From Entomospira culicis (GTDB lineage: Bacteria; Spirochaetota; Spirochaetia; WRBN01), in assembly GCF_028748145.1 (NCBI RefSeq), contig NZ_CP118181.1, positions 503,433 through 567,432 on the forward strand: 64,000 bases of DNA. The letters run 5' to 3'. This document shows, one piece after another, positions 50,501-60,577 of this stretch. The number at the start of each line of letters is the position of its first letter. Position 1 is the stretch's first letter. The notes beneath the pieces are model-generated. The model saw only the letters and a list, made by a program, of their open reading frames with translations, was not told the origin of the DNA and did not search any database. The position numbers and the translations under genes were made by a program.

Positions 50501-51574
50501 TTATTTTTGTAACTCGGTGAGGATGATTTGCGCGATATTTTTGCTGGCATGGGGTTTAATGAGGGTATGTAACTTTGTCGCTAACTGTTTGCGTAGTATA
50601 TCGTTATGAATAAGATGTTGAACTTTACTCTTAAAGTGTTCAAGGCTTGCCTCATCGGGGTAGAGTACGTGCACTGCCTCTTTTTCGGCGAGCCACCTAG
50701 CATTATCGCTCTGATGCCCACGTAAAGGTAACAAGAGAAGTGCTTTCTGCATTGCGCCAAATTCATTGATTGCCCCCGCCCCCGCGCGACTAATTACCAC
50801 GTCGGCAGCAGCAATAAGATCGGCGAGTTCATCTTGAAAGTAGGCCTTTGGATGATATCCACGTTGTGCGTACGGTGCATATTGTTCGTGTAATTGTCCG
50901 GTTTGATGGACAATTACAATTTGATCGGTTTTCGTGGGGAGATAGGCAACAATTAAGTCGTTGATGGCTTTTGCCCCTTGACTTCCGCCCATCACTAAAA
51001 TAAGGAGCTGTTCTTCTCGCTCTAACCACGCTTTTCGCCCATTAAAGCGATTCCCTAGTAAGAGTGCAGGACGAATCGGCCCACCTAGATGTGTCATTTT
51101 TTTACGCCATTTAGGAGAAGCCAGCTCGATAGTTTGGGGAAAGGAGACGAATATCTGTTTCGCAGCGCCTGCCGAGAGTCGATTAGCCAGCCCCAGCGCG
51201 TAGTCTGACTCATGGATAAAAATAGGAATTTTACACAAGCGCGCCGCCCAAACACTCGGCACAGCAACAAATCCTCCTTTGCTAAAGAGGAGATCCGGCG
51301 ATGTTTTGCGTAGAATCCGCCAAGCTTGGAAGAATCCTATAATAATGTTAAAAATATCAGTAACATTTTTAACGCTAAAATAGCGACGTAGTTTTCCCGC
51401 ACGGATGCCATAAAAAGGCGTCGTGGTTTGCCCTAAAATCTTCCCCTCCATGCCTTTATTCTCCCCAATCCAGAGATATTCTATGGATGGATCTAGCTCT
51501 TGCATGCTCTGGATAATTGCCAGTCCCGGGTAGACATGCCCACCCGTACCACCGCCGGTAAATGCAACTTTCAT
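50501..51574 (-). CDS. murG: UDP-N-acetylglucosamine transferase MurG
   Basis: 357 residues, full length. Adds GlcNAc to lipid I to make lipid II on the inner membrane. N-terminal GGGTGGHVYPGLAI and C-terminal SRAGAGAINEFGAMQKALLLLPL with the UDP site. Directly downstream of a small membrane protein gene and lspA. Confidence 0.95.
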   Translation of the reverse strand: MKVAFTGGGTGGHVYPGLAIIQSMQELDPSIEYLWIGENKGMEGKILGQTTTPFYGIRAGKLRRYFSVKNVTDIFNIIIGFFQAWRILRKTSPDLLFSKGGFVAVPSVWAARLCKIPIFIHESDYALGLANRLSAGAAKQIFVSFPQTIELASPKWRKKMTHLGGPIRPALLLGNRFNGRKAWLEREEQLLILVMGGSQGAKAINDLIVAYLPTKTDQIVIVHQTGQLHEQYAPYAQRGYHPKAYFQDELADLIAAADVVISRAGAGAINEFGAMQKALLLLPLRGHQSDNARWLAEKEAVHVLYPDEASLEHFKSKVQHLIHNDILRKQLATKLHTLIKPHASKNIAQIILTELQK

Positions 51575-51591
51575 CTTACGTCTTATCCTTT

Positions 51592-51825
51592 TTATAACTT
51601 TTTTTCGATAATTTTACCGATTTTAACATAAAAAAAGAGCGACCCCATCAGGCTAAGTATCACCACGCCCATAAAGAGTAGTTGACTCAAAATAAGTGAG
51701 GCCGCGATGCGCACAATCCACGGACGCGATATCTCTAAAAGGATAAAGAGTATGCTCAAAAAGAGCATGAGGTGAAAGAGGGTTGCCATCACCATGATGC
51801 TTAGTTTGAGGGGAAGCTCTTTCAT
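51592..51825 (-). CDS. Small two-helix membrane protein
   Basis: 77 residues with two membrane helices (about 8-30 and 42-68). No family recognised. It overlaps lspA by 4 bases and is 17 bases before murG, so it belongs to the lspA-murG operon. Confidence 0.55.
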   Translation of the reverse strand: MKELPLKLSIMVMATLFHLMLFLSILFILLEISRPWIVRIAASLILSQLLFMGVVILSLMGSLFFYVKIGKIIEKKL

Positions 51826-52370
51826 GCTTTTGGCTCCTTCTTTTGGAGAATTTCACTGAGGAAAAAGAGAATCATAAAAAAGACGACCGCCATATCTGCC
51901 ACATTAAAGGTAGGCCAGCGCTCCCAGCCAAAGATGCCGTAAAATTTAACATCTAAAAAGTCCACCACCCCAGCCGGACGAAAGAAGCGATCAATCATAT
52001 TACCCAATCCTCCACCCACCGCAAAGGCAAAGGCCACCGCCGATAGCGGTTTGAGGTTTAATTGGAATTTTTGTGGAATTTTTACGATCATGGGGCGAGG
52101 CGCAATCAAAAGAAACATCAAATAAAAGAGAAGGATCGTCGGAATGATCTTTAGAAGTATCATATTAATCCAAAAGGGCCACTGATGTCCAAAGGAGAAG
52201 AGCGCGCCTGTATTACGCACGTGGATAATCTGAAAAAAGTCGCCACCCCAGCTAAAAACTGGGTGACTATACAAGGGAACGTGCTTGACAATCAGCCACT
52301 TACTCCATTGATCCAGTAAGATCACACTAAGAATAATAATAGTATGTAGTAATCGTTGTTTAGATTTCAT
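51822..52370 (-). CDS. lspA: Lipoprotein signal peptidase
   Basis: 182 residues. Removes signal peptides from prolipoproteins in the inner membrane. Catalytic aspartates in GNMIDRFF and FNVADMAVV; four helices. Serves the many lipobox proteins in this window. Three bases after the Nif3-like gene. Confidence 0.94.
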   Translation of the reverse strand: MKSKQRLLHTIIILSVILLDQWSKWLIVKHVPLYSHPVFSWGGDFFQIIHVRNTGALFSFGHQWPFWINMILLKIIPTILLFYLMFLLIAPRPMIVKIPQKFQLNLKPLSAVAFAFAVGGGLGNMIDRFFRPAGVVDFLDVKFYGIFGWERWPTFNVADMAVVFFMILFFLSEILQKKEPKA

Positions 52371-52373
52371 CGG

Positions 52374-53111
52374 TTAACATCCTGTAGGTATATCATAAAT
52401 ATCTATCTCTAAATTAGGGAAAACTTTACGTACTTCTTCGGCAAAACGCATCAAGCCAATATATTCGCTCCAATAGTGCCCACCAGCAATCAAATTGAGT
52501 TGCATCTCGGCCGTGTAGTGGTAGATAGCGTGGTTGACCTCACCGGTAATATAGCCATTGGCGCCTTGGTCGATTGCCTCTTGAATCCACCGCGCATTAG
52601 CACCACCGCCACTAATAATTGCGATACGTTGTAATGCCTGATTGTGATGATTCCAAAGGGTATAGGGATAGGGCGCAAACATTTCTTGGGCGATGCTTTG
52701 GCTTGCGCGTGGGTTTGGCAGATCACCAATAACCCCGACCCCCGCAAAAGGTTGGAGACTCTCTAGCCCAATTTTTTGCGCCAAGGCATGGTTATTGCCA
52801 AAATGAGGTGCAACATCTAGAGGGATATGCACCGCATAAAGTGCAAGATTAGACGCCACTAATTGCTTGATACGTGGATACATCGCATGGTGATCGTCGA
52901 CAGCAGACGCACCCCAGAAGAGTCCATGATGGACAAAGAGCATATCCGCCTCTTGGGCTAAGGAAAAACTCTGGGCGCAGGCATCTAGGGCAAAAGCAAT
53001 GCGTCTTAACGGTTGATTCAGCGACCCGACTTGCAGCCCATTAATCGATCGATCGGTAAGGGAAAAATCCATCACCTCACGCGCCCATCGATCAAAATCA
53101 GCAATTTTCAT
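52374..53111 (-). CDS. Nif3-like dinuclear metal-centre protein (GTP cyclohydrolase I type 2/YbgI family)
   Basis: 245 residues. Hexameric metal protein family of uncertain role. Metal-binding histidines in MLFVHHGLFWG near residue 60 and the late GGHYWSE. ATG at 53111 after AAGGAG. Upstream of lspA by 3 bases. Confidence 0.85.
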   Translation of the reverse strand: MKIADFDRWAREVMDFSLTDRSINGLQVGSLNQPLRRIAFALDACAQSFSLAQEADMLFVHHGLFWGASAVDDHHAMYPRIKQLVASNLALYAVHIPLDVAPHFGNNHALAQKIGLESLQPFAGVGVIGDLPNPRASQSIAQEMFAPYPYTLWNHHNQALQRIAIISGGGANARWIQEAIDQGANGYITGEVNHAIYHYTAEMQLNLIAGGHYWSEYIGLMRFAEEVRKVFPNLEIDIYDIPTGC

Positions 53112-53169
53112 ACTCTCTTCTCCTTAATAATATTTGTATATAAATATAATTTTTCATTCTTTTTGAGAA

Positions 53170-54705
53170 TTAAATATCTATCCAGTAGAGATCCTGATCT
53201 CCATACCGACGGTAACTCGCCGCTTCAAGGAGGTGCTCCTTGGCAATATTGGGGCTAGATGTCATGTCCGCAATGGTTCTTGCTACCCGTAAAATGCTAT
53301 GTCCTGCACGTGCTGAAAGGGAGAGCTTTTGCATAATTTTAAAGAAAATAGCTTGATCGGCTTCCTCTAAATGACAATATTTTTCTAATAATTCCCCCTG
53401 CAGTTGTGCGTTGGTTGTGATAGATTCGTGTTGATAACGTTCTTTTTGGCGCTGACGTGTGGCAATAACGCGTGCGCGTACTTCTTGGCTGGATTCACTA
53501 CGCTCTGCGAGCAACTCTTCGGGTGCAACTGGTTGTACAGCAAGGCGCATATCGATACGATCTAAAATCGCTGCCCCCATGCGCTTCCAATACTTAGCGA
53601 TTTGGGCAGGTGAGCAGAGACAAGTGCGATCGCTACGTCCCAAGGCACCACAGGGACAGACGTTGGCACTCATCGCTAATTGAAAATCAGCTGGATACCA
53701 ACTATTGAGTCCGGCACGAGCGATACTAATGCGTCGATTTTCCAGCGGTTCGCGCAATGTTTGAAGCAAGTGCTTGCCGAATTCGGGGGTCTCGTCTAAA
53801 AATAGCACGCCTTGATGTGCTAGGCTGATTTCCCCTGGTAAGATTTGCTTTCCTCCCCCAATAATTCCTTCACTTGATGCCGAGTGATGCGGCATGCGAA
53901 AGGGTGGGTAATGGATGAGTCCTTGATGGAGTTCATTTTTAAGGCTATAAATTTGGCTCACCTCTAAACTTTCCTCGAAGGAGAGTGGCGGTGAAATTGA
54001 TTCTAAAATTTTACAAGATAAGGTTTTGCCACAGCCTGGTGGACCAAAGAGAAGAAAGTGATGCCTGCCAGATGCGGCAATTTCGAGCAAGCGCTTGACG
54101 GTAGGTTGCCCTTTAAGATCGGCCATGTCGAAAGGATAATTGGGCAAATTCGGTGAGGATTGGTTTACGTTTTTGGGTGGTTTTTCTTGATGTGAGATTG
54201 CAATAAGTGCCTCCATTGCCTCTTGGAGGGAACTGACGGGCCAGATTTCTATGGATTGGACTTCTTGGGCTTCGTGAATGTTCTCTATTGGTAATATTGC
54301 GTAACGAATATCATGATTGATGCTTTGTGCCACTGCCGATAGTGCTCCACGAACCCCGCGCACCCGTCCCGATAGCTCTAATTCTCCGAGAATGAGAAGA
54401 GAGCCACTCCAGTTTGAGATTGCAATTTGTTCGGAGTGATAGAGAATGGCGATGGCGATAGCTAAATCGAAGGTAGAGCCCTCTTTTTTGATGCTCGCTG
54501 GCGTTAAATTAATGAGCAGACGCTCACGCGGAAATTCGTGTCCACTATTTTTAATGGCAACGCGTACCCGCTCTTTAGCCTCTTTTACGGCGCTATCGGG
54601 AAGCCCAATGATTTCAGCCCCCGGTAGTCCCCGTCGCATATCAACCTCAACCTTGACAATTTGCCCATGGTAGCCGGTAGCTACGAAGGCACAAATTTCA
54701 ACCAT
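53170..54705 (-). CDS. comM: Magnesium-chelatase-like ATPase ComM/YifB
   Basis: 511 residues. AAA+ protein: Walker A GPPGCGKTLSCK near residue 222, Walker B LFLDETPEF, and the N-terminal Lon-like domain (LPGAEIIGLPDSAVKEAKERV). In naturally competent bacteria ComM helps branch migration; the role here is inferred. C4-type cysteines in CPCGALGRSDRTCLC. Four bases downstream of the TPR/NHL gene. Confidence 0.9.
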   Translation of the reverse strand: MVEICAFVATGYHGQIVKVEVDMRRGLPGAEIIGLPDSAVKEAKERVRVAIKNSGHEFPRERLLINLTPASIKKEGSTFDLAIAIAILYHSEQIAISNWSGSLLILGELELSGRVRGVRGALSAVAQSINHDIRYAILPIENIHEAQEVQSIEIWPVSSLQEAMEALIAISHQEKPPKNVNQSSPNLPNYPFDMADLKGQPTVKRLLEIAASGRHHFLLFGPPGCGKTLSCKILESISPPLSFEESLEVSQIYSLKNELHQGLIHYPPFRMPHHSASSEGIIGGGKQILPGEISLAHQGVLFLDETPEFGKHLLQTLREPLENRRISIARAGLNSWYPADFQLAMSANVCPCGALGRSDRTCLCSPAQIAKYWKRMGAAILDRIDMRLAVQPVAPEELLAERSESSQEVRARVIATRQRQKERYQHESITTNAQLQGELLEKYCHLEEADQAIFFKIMQKLSLSARAGHSILRVARTIADMTSSPNIAKEHLLEAASYRRYGDQDLYWIDI

Positions 54706-54708
54706 AAA

Positions 54709-56811
54709 TTATCTTGTTTCCGACAAAATAATGGGCGGAAAGTAGCCACTTTTCGTCAACCCGCTTTGACTCTGCACATTTGCCATGATAGAGAGGTTGA
54801 TGTAGTCTCTTCCGTGATTGTGGAAAAGAGGTGAGCGATATTCAATTTGATAGAGTCCTGTTGCGCGACTTCTGGCGATATCCACCACCTCCTTAAGACC
54901 TCGTGGACGGAAGAGGTAAAAAGGCTTGCCACCGCTTTCTTGAGCAATTGCGTCATAAAATTGATTACTGCTACCTTGTTTCAAGTAGATAGGATAAAAT
55001 GCAATATTATTGTTTTTTAGATAGCTTGATAGGTCTCGATAGGCATATTGCGCTACCGTACGTTCGTGTTCGCCGGTAGTGATAAAAAAGATGGCTAAGC
55101 GCGCATTTCGATTGATGAGTTGGGAGCCAGCTAAGCGTAAGCCTCGTTCAAAGTTCCACGCTGAACTAAGGGATTGCGGGAAGAGCCGATGAAAGTGTCC
55201 CACTATTTCTTGACTGTTTTGATTGGTAAGGTGAATGGGTTGCTCACTTGCCCAAATGAGGCTAAATTCATCGTTAGGAGTAAAATTATTGCTCAATTCT
55301 TGAATAGCGTGAAGGAGATTTTCTCGATAATTTTCGGTGAGCTTACTCCCTTCCACCATAATAACAGAGGCTAGAGAGCCATCTCTACGGGTGTCTAGGG
55401 TGCTTACGGTAAGGGGGGTGAGGGGAAGACCATTTTCTTCAATGAAGAAGTTATTTTTGTCAAGACCCAGCATCGGTGAGCCTGAGCGACTTTGAATACT
55501 AGCAATCACCCGCGTAGTGGGAAAAGCGTCATTGTTAATACGGTGCACATTGACGAAAAAGTTCCCATATAATTCGGAGCGAGGGATCAAAAAGGAGAGA
55601 TTATTGTTAATTTGATCGGCAACCACAATGGTTCCGTTGCGATCGATATCAACACTGACAATACGTTGTGCCCGACCATTGAGATCGGTGGCAGTGATGA
55701 CATCCCCCGTGCTAAGATCGTAGCTGATGACCCGCTTACCATCGGCGATGAGTAGACGATTATGTTCGATGCGGATCTGCTCTGGGCGTTCGAGTAAGCC
55801 TTGTCCGAAGGTTCTTAGATAATTACCTGAGTGATCAAAGACATGGATAAGTCGATCTTTACTATCCACAATGAAGAGCTCTTGTGCGGTGGCAGCAATG
55901 CCTGTGGGTTGCCTTAATCCTTTAAATTGTTCGTTAGGTAACCCTACGGTCATGATGTATTTTCCGTTAAAATCATACTTAACGACTTTGTTACCGACCC
56001 AATCACTTACATATAAATATCCATCTTCCGTACTTGTCATATACTGAGGCCCTAGGAGTGCTCCCTCTTCTGCGGTGCTTCCAAAGGTGAGGAGTCGTCT
56101 ACCATTGGGGTTGAGAAGCGTGATACGCTGACCCCTAAACTCACTGACAAATAGATTGCCATCGCTCATTGCCAAGACACCCCATGGTCCGCTTAATGGC
56201 ATTACTCCGCCACTAAAACGTGTGCGAAGATTACCGTTTACATCAAATACGGCGATATTGTTACTGGTGTATCCGGCAACATAGGTGAGAGTTCCCAGTG
56301 GATCGCTGGTAAGATCGGTGGGGGAGTCGAAACGGATGGTTTGATTGCTTCTTCCGTCGGTTTGATGGCGAACTGTCCATGGATCTTGATCGATATTTTC
56401 CCGGCTAGGTGATGTACGAAACTGAAGCGTCTCGATGCGTGTGCGCAACCAGCCACCCCCAATTTGATCATCGTTGACCAATCCTTGCCACTGACGAATG
56501 GCTAAGTCGTCAAGCCCCGTTGCAAAGTTAGCATACCCTAGCCACAATCGATAGAGTGGCTCGCTGGGCTTAAGACGCACAGCTTGTTCAAAGTCTAGAA
56601 GCGCTTTGTTGTAGAGACCCTCATGAAAGGCACGCACGCCCCAATTGAAGAGCTCCATCGCTTTGATACTGTCAACATCTAGGCGTTTAATTGGTTGCAC
56701 GAGGTCTTCTTCAAAGAGCACATCCCCGTCGAAAGGATTACTCTCTTGGGCGAAGAGCGAAGTATTTATAAAAATAAAAAAGAGTAATAAAGATAGTTTT
56801 TTATTCATCAT
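54709..56811 (-). CDS. Exported TPR / NHL-propeller / vWA-like protein
   Basis: 700 residues. Signal peptide MNKKLSLLLFFIFINTSLFA. Residues 50-115 hold one TPR-like pair, then an NHL-type beta-propeller (about 160-410: FVSEFRGQRITLLNPNGR, YVSDWVGNKVVKYDFNGKY, IVDSKDRLIHVFDHSG), then a von Willebrand-like A domain (about 440-640). The vWA MIDAS DxSxS motif is absent at its expected place (VIMVEGSKL). Overlaps the TPR gene upstream by 4 bases. Envelope scaffold is an inference. Confidence 0.7.
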   Translation of the reverse strand: MMNKKLSLLLFFIFINTSLFAQESNPFDGDVLFEEDLVQPIKRLDVDSIKAMELFNWGVRAFHEGLYNKALLDFEQAVRLKPSEPLYRLWLGYANFATGLDDLAIRQWQGLVNDDQIGGGWLRTRIETLQFRTSPSRENIDQDPWTVRHQTDGRSNQTIRFDSPTDLTSDPLGTLTYVAGYTSNNIAVFDVNGNLRTRFSGGVMPLSGPWGVLAMSDGNLFVSEFRGQRITLLNPNGRRLLTFGSTAEEGALLGPQYMTSTEDGYLYVSDWVGNKVVKYDFNGKYIMTVGLPNEQFKGLRQPTGIAATAQELFIVDSKDRLIHVFDHSGNYLRTFGQGLLERPEQIRIEHNRLLIADGKRVISYDLSTGDVITATDLNGRAQRIVSVDIDRNGTIVVADQINNNLSFLIPRSELYGNFFVNVHRINNDAFPTTRVIASIQSRSGSPMLGLDKNNFFIEENGLPLTPLTVSTLDTRRDGSLASVIMVEGSKLTENYRENLLHAIQELSNNFTPNDEFSLIWASEQPIHLTNQNSQEIVGHFHRLFPQSLSSAWNFERGLRLAGSQLINRNARLAIFFITTGEHERTVAQYAYRDLSSYLKNNNIAFYPIYLKQGSSNQFYDAIAQESGGKPFYLFRPRGLKEVVDIARSRATGLYQIEYRSPLFHNHGRDYINLSIMANVQSQSGLTKSGYFPPIILSETR

Positions 56812-57494
56812 CGTTTTGTCACAGCCTGCCGAGCGGCTTCTAGGTGCTCCTTAATTAGGGTGTCATTTTCTCGATAGGAAAGGGCGCGCTGGAGATACTC
56901 AAGGGCGTCGCTTTTACGGTTTAGCTTTAAACAGACCCAGCCGAGGGTGTCGAGGTAGGAGGCATTTTGGGGAGAGATGGCGACTGCGCGTCTGGCATGA
57001 CCGAGCGCCTCCTGCATGCTTGAGATGTCATCGATTTGGGCGTAGAGATAGGCAAGTGAGTTGAGGGCATTGGCATTACCGGAGTCAAGTTGGATAGCGC
57101 GACGAAAGCGTCTGATAGCGACATCGTACTGACCTTGGAGTTGTGCGATATAGCCCCACATGCTGAAAACTTGGCTATTTTCGTTGTCATAATCGCTGAG
57201 TGATTCGAAGAGAGCCTCGGCTTTTTCTAGGAGATTTGCTTCGATATAGAGATAGCCAAGGGCGATTTTACTCTGTTTATATTGGACGGGGTTGAGTAGT
57301 TCGTAGTGAATGGACTCTAGTGCGACAATGGCGGCGTCGGTTTGCCCTAGACGGGTGTAGCAGAAGCCTAAATACATCATGCTTACGCCGAGATCTTGCT
57401 GTGAGGTCAGCAGGAATTTGGCTAAGGCGCTCTCGTATTTACCTTCATTGTAGAGATAAATACCGGCGTTTTTGAGTTCCTCTTCTTCGTTCAA
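56808..57494 (-). CDS. TPR-repeat protein
   Basis: 228 residues from TTG at 57494, chosen because AGGGGG lies 7 bases upstream; a GTG at 57530 is the alternative. About five TPR repeats (for example YDVAIRRFRRAIQLDSGNAN, ALGHARRAVAISPQNASY). No signal peptide is visible, so it may be cytoplasmic or an interaction partner of the exported TPR/NHL protein that follows by 4 bases. Confidence 0.7.
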   Translation of the reverse strand: MNEEEELKNAGIYLYNEGKYESALAKFLLTSQQDLGVSMMYLGFCYTRLGQTDAAIVALESIHYELLNPVQYKQSKIALGYLYIEANLLEKAEALFESLSDYDNENSQVFSMWGYIAQLQGQYDVAIRRFRRAIQLDSGNANALNSLAYLYAQIDDISSMQEALGHARRAVAISPQNASYLDTLGWVCLKLNRKSDALEYLQRALSYRENDTLIKEHLEAARQAVTKR

Positions 57495-57560
57495 TCGATA
57501 ACCCCCTCGTTGATTTGCAATAGCATACACTACTATTATCGGCTACTTACTGCCAGCTAT

Positions 57561-58469
57561 TTACTCAATTTTCGCATAATGTGCTTCAATGGCTAAGATT
57601 TGGGTTTCGCTGCCTGAGTCTGCCCAGAAGCCGTGGTGGTGGATGCCGATGAGGCGCTTTTTTGGGGCGAGGGTGCTGTAGAGGGTTTCGTATTTAACTT
57701 GGGTTTCGTGCAGAGCGTACGCTTTTTTGCCTTGCTCGAGATCTTCAACAAGACTAAAAATGGTCGGATCTACATAGGTTTCGATCAATGTTTTGGGGTT
57801 GAGGATGAGCGAGAATCCGCTGTTGATGTAGCTGTAGCGTCTATCCTTTATTATAATGTAAGGGTTCTGCTCTACGGATTGCTTTTCAAAAAAATGATGA
57901 ATCAGCTGCGTCTTCGCATCAAAATCGACTACGCCATAGGCATCTGATTGCTCCCAAGGAACCAGAGTAAGAATATTAATAGCGATTTCTGCTTGTTGTT
58001 CTTTGCTAAAATTGTTGAGAATCTCTTCCGCTTTTTGCCAAATCTCAGTTAAATCTAACTCTAATAAATTATCTCCATTGGCTAATAAGAGCGGACGATC
58101 GCTAAGCTTGCCATTTTGATAAAGTTTGAGTAAGGGTGCAATCGTACCAGCGGGGCGTTCTTCTACCACAAAGCATGGCGTATGCTCTTGACCCTGATAG
58201 TAATCCATAATCATCTGGCTAGCAAAGCCCAAGCCCAGTGTAATCTCTTTGATGCTTGGATTGCGCCAATATTGCTCTAAGTGAAGATCTAGTAAGGGTA
58301 TTTTATCATCCTTAATATTTAGAAGGGTCAAGCCTTTTGGTCCCTCCTCTCCTGCGTATTTTGCGAGCATCGGGTAATGCTCTTTGTTGATAATCTTTCG
58401 GTACTCCTCTAAACGTCTGGCTCGCCCACCGCTCAAGACTAAGACGTCGATTGCTCGTTGATTACGCAT
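57561..58469 (-). CDS. Sugar nucleotidyltransferase (NDP-sugar pyrophosphorylase-like)
   Basis: 302 residues. N-terminal nucleotide loop LVLSGGRARRLEEYRK (LxxGxGxRL-like), metal region NGDNLL and a late SGF sugar loop. Type could be glucose-, mannose- or another hexose-1-phosphate enzyme; the sugar cannot be chosen. It is divergent from the bactofilin gene. Does not resemble galU closely (no LPKEMLP motif). Confidence 0.75.
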   Translation of the reverse strand: MRNQRAIDVLVLSGGRARRLEEYRKIINKEHYPMLAKYAGEEGPKGLTLLNIKDDKIPLLDLHLEQYWRNPSIKEITLGLGFASQMIMDYYQGQEHTPCFVVEERPAGTIAPLLKLYQNGKLSDRPLLLANGDNLLELDLTEIWQKAEEILNNFSKEQQAEIAINILTLVPWEQSDAYGVVDFDAKTQLIHHFFEKQSVEQNPYIIIKDRRYSYINSGFSLILNPKTLIETYVDPTIFSLVEDLEQGKKAYALHETQVKYETLYSTLAPKKRLIGIHHHGFWADSGSETQILAIEAHYAKIE

Positions 58470-58506
58470 CTTTTTTCCTTTTTTTCTAAAACTGACTCTA
58501 TTTTAC

Positions 58507-58534
58507 TTGAAATATGTAAAAAAATCTATATAAT
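58507..58534 (+). promoter_or_regulatory. Sigma-70-type promoter of the bactofilin gene
   Basis: TTGAAA (58507-58512), 16-base spacer, TATAAT (58529-58534). Start near 58541. Confidence 0.65.
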
Positions 58535-58575
58535 AGAGGGAAGAAGATCTAAAAATGAGAGAAAGAGAGTAGCAT

Positions 58576-58926
58576 ATGCCAGAAATTCATGCAAAAAAGA
58601 TTGACGAAACTGTTATTGAGACCGTTCTTCAAGAGGATGTCGTGCTAGAAGGTAACGTCTCTAGTTCGCGTGGCATCGCAATTAAAGGAAAAGTTACAGG
58701 AAATCTTAATGCAAAAGAAAACATTCTTATCGATAAGCATGCCCAAGTCATAGGCCGTGTCGATAGTGAAACTTCGCTCTATCTATTGGGCTCTCTCAAA
58801 GGCGATGTAAAAACAACCGCACGTGTGGAGATCATTGGCAAGGGCGTGCTCGACGGTGATGTGATCACCGGACGCATGGTTATTGAAAATGGCACTACCT
58901 TCAATGGTATCTGTAAAATGGGGTAG
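58576..58926 (+). CDS. Bactofilin (polymer-forming cytoskeletal protein)
   Basis: 116 residues. Bactofilins form beta-helical filaments that anchor cell-shape or envelope proteins. Core repeats VLEGNVSSSRGIAIKGKVTG, VIGRVDSETSLYLLGSLKGD and VEIIGKGVLDGDVITGR are typical. Followed by an exported TPR gene after 8 bases. Confidence 0.92.
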   Translation: MPEIHAKKIDETVIETVLQEDVVLEGNVSSSRGIAIKGKVTGNLNAKENILIDKHAQVIGRVDSETSLYLLGSLKGDVKTTARVEIIGKGVLDGDVITGRMVIENGTTFNGICKMG

Positions 58927-58934
58927 CATCAAGA

Positions 58935-59612
58935 ATGAAATATGTGATAATATTGACACTCTTTATCTTGACATTAACCTCAGCCCTATCGGCGCAAACG
59001 ATGGATCGTCTAAGCCGAGATGCGCTTTTAGCCTTGCGTGAAGAACGTTATGAAGAGGCGATTTCCCTCGCTCAACGTGTCCAAGATGGGCTTGATCCGG
59101 AGAATAGCAGTGGCTATTTTGAGATTACCCTCACAAAAATACGAGCACTTATTCCACTTAGTCGCTATCAAGAGGCGCTTAATGAGGCGCAACAACTTTT
59201 ACGTATTGACAGTAAAGATGCACGTCTCATCCAAATTCTTGGCGAAATTTATTACCATCTAGGTCGAGGTAGCGATGCACTTCCCTACCTCATGGATTAC
59301 GTCGCCTACAATCCTACTGGGGAAGCTATCGGACAAACTTATTATTATATGGGAGAAATTTATCTCTTGCGGGGTAGCTATCAGCAAGCGGAGATGGCGC
59401 TCTCTACGGCGGTTTATCACAATCCTCAATCCGATAAATGGTGGTCAAGGTTGGGGTATGCCCGCGAACAGGCTGCTACGTTACTAGTGGGTAGCGAACG
59501 CATTTATATGCTTAATAGTGCAAAAAATGCCTACGAACGCGTATTACAACTGAATCCCAGTAATAATGAAGCGAAGAGTCGCATTGCGGTGCTTCAGCGT
59601 AGCTTGCGATAA
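58935..59612 (+). CDS. Exported TPR-repeat protein
   Basis: 225 residues. Signal peptide MKYVIILTLFILTLTSALSA, then TPR repeats (ALNEAQQLLRIDSKDARLI, AEMALSTAVYHNPQSDKWW). In the same transcript as the bactofilin gene, so possibly a periplasmic partner of the shape scaffold; that is inferred. Confidence 0.75.
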   Translation: MKYVIILTLFILTLTSALSAQTMDRLSRDALLALREERYEEAISLAQRVQDGLDPENSSGYFEITLTKIRALIPLSRYQEALNEAQQLLRIDSKDARLIQILGEIYYHLGRGSDALPYLMDYVAYNPTGEAIGQTYYYMGEIYLLRGSYQQAEMALSTAVYHNPQSDKWWSRLGYAREQAATLLVGSERIYMLNSAKNAYERVLQLNPSNNEAKSRIAVLQRSLR

Positions 59613-59635
59613 TGGAGTTGATATTTTTTGCGTAG

Positions 59636-60577
59636 TTAAGCGCGTGGATAGCTTTGCCAGTTATCCACGACTAAGAGCGCATCACTTTTAAATCTAAAGC
59701 GATTCTCCAACACCCAATCTCGTAGCTCTTTAAACATTTGCCACCCATTTTTCTCTTTCCACAGCCAAAAAAAACTCTTCCATGGCAGATAAGCCCCGCG
59801 CTTGCTCATCTTTACCTCTAATGTCTTGAGGGCAAAGAGCGTGGTATTCAACGTGATGCTCTCATCATCGACGGGAATGGTGTCGGTATAGCTCACCCCT
59901 AAAGCCGGATTAAAGATGATATGCTCCCCCCACATAGAGGCGCGCATGCCAAATTCTACTTTTTGCCAATACTCCGAGGTGATTTGCGGATCGTATCCGC
60001 CTAAATTAAGAAAGCGCGCACGATTGTAGACTCCACAAAAGTCCAGCGTAATGAATGTTTTTGCCGTCTGACTCTCTTGATGTTGCGTGCGAATGACGCG
60101 AAAAATATCATTTGGTGGAAAGATTGGAAGCGTTAGAGAGGGAATTGGCATACCATTTTGATTATAAAATTGAGGTGTCGTGCAGAGATCCCCACGTTCC
60201 TCAAGCTTTAAAAATAAATGATGAGAGACATCTTGCGCATTTAATTCAATATCATTCCACAAAATAAAGACAAAGGGAGTTTTCGCCTCTGTCATGGCAA
60301 TATTAACCATCTCACCTGCCGATAAGCTCTCCTTTGTCCAAATTTCTCTAATCGGAATATTTATCTGTTTTGTCGGTCTATAATTAAACAAAAGAATCTC
60401 TTCTGGATTAAACCTTGATAGCGCCTCTATCTGATCGCTAAAGAAGTGATTAACCCCCCGAGGTAAAATGGCTACAGAGAAGCTGTGGGTATGGCTAAGG
60501 GGCGCGCATGTACTTACAATCGTATAGATTTGTTGCCCCCTAAAATGTGTAGATATAGTACTCTTCACAATTGGCAC
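59636..60577 (-). CDS. Glycosyltransferase-family-2-like protein
   Basis: 313 residues. GT-A-like core: VAILPRGVNHFFSDQIEALSRF, WNDIELNAQDV (DxD-like position reads ND-x-E), LNLGGYDPQI. No catalytic motif is certain. It overlaps the radical SAM gene by 38 bases, so the two are translated from one mRNA. The start is probably ATG at 60577; alternative starts exist. Confidence 0.6.
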   Translation of the reverse strand: MPIVKSTISTHFRGQQIYTIVSTCAPLSHTHSFSVAILPRGVNHFFSDQIEALSRFNPEEILLFNYRPTKQINIPIREIWTKESLSAGEMVNIAMTEAKTPFVFILWNDIELNAQDVSHHLFLKLEERGDLCTTPQFYNQNGMPIPSLTLPIFPPNDIFRVIRTQHQESQTAKTFITLDFCGVYNRARFLNLGGYDPQITSEYWQKVEFGMRASMWGEHIIFNPALGVSYTDTIPVDDESITLNTTLFALKTLEVKMSKRGAYLPWKSFFWLWKEKNGWQMFKELRDWVLENRFRFKSDALLVVDNWQSYPRA

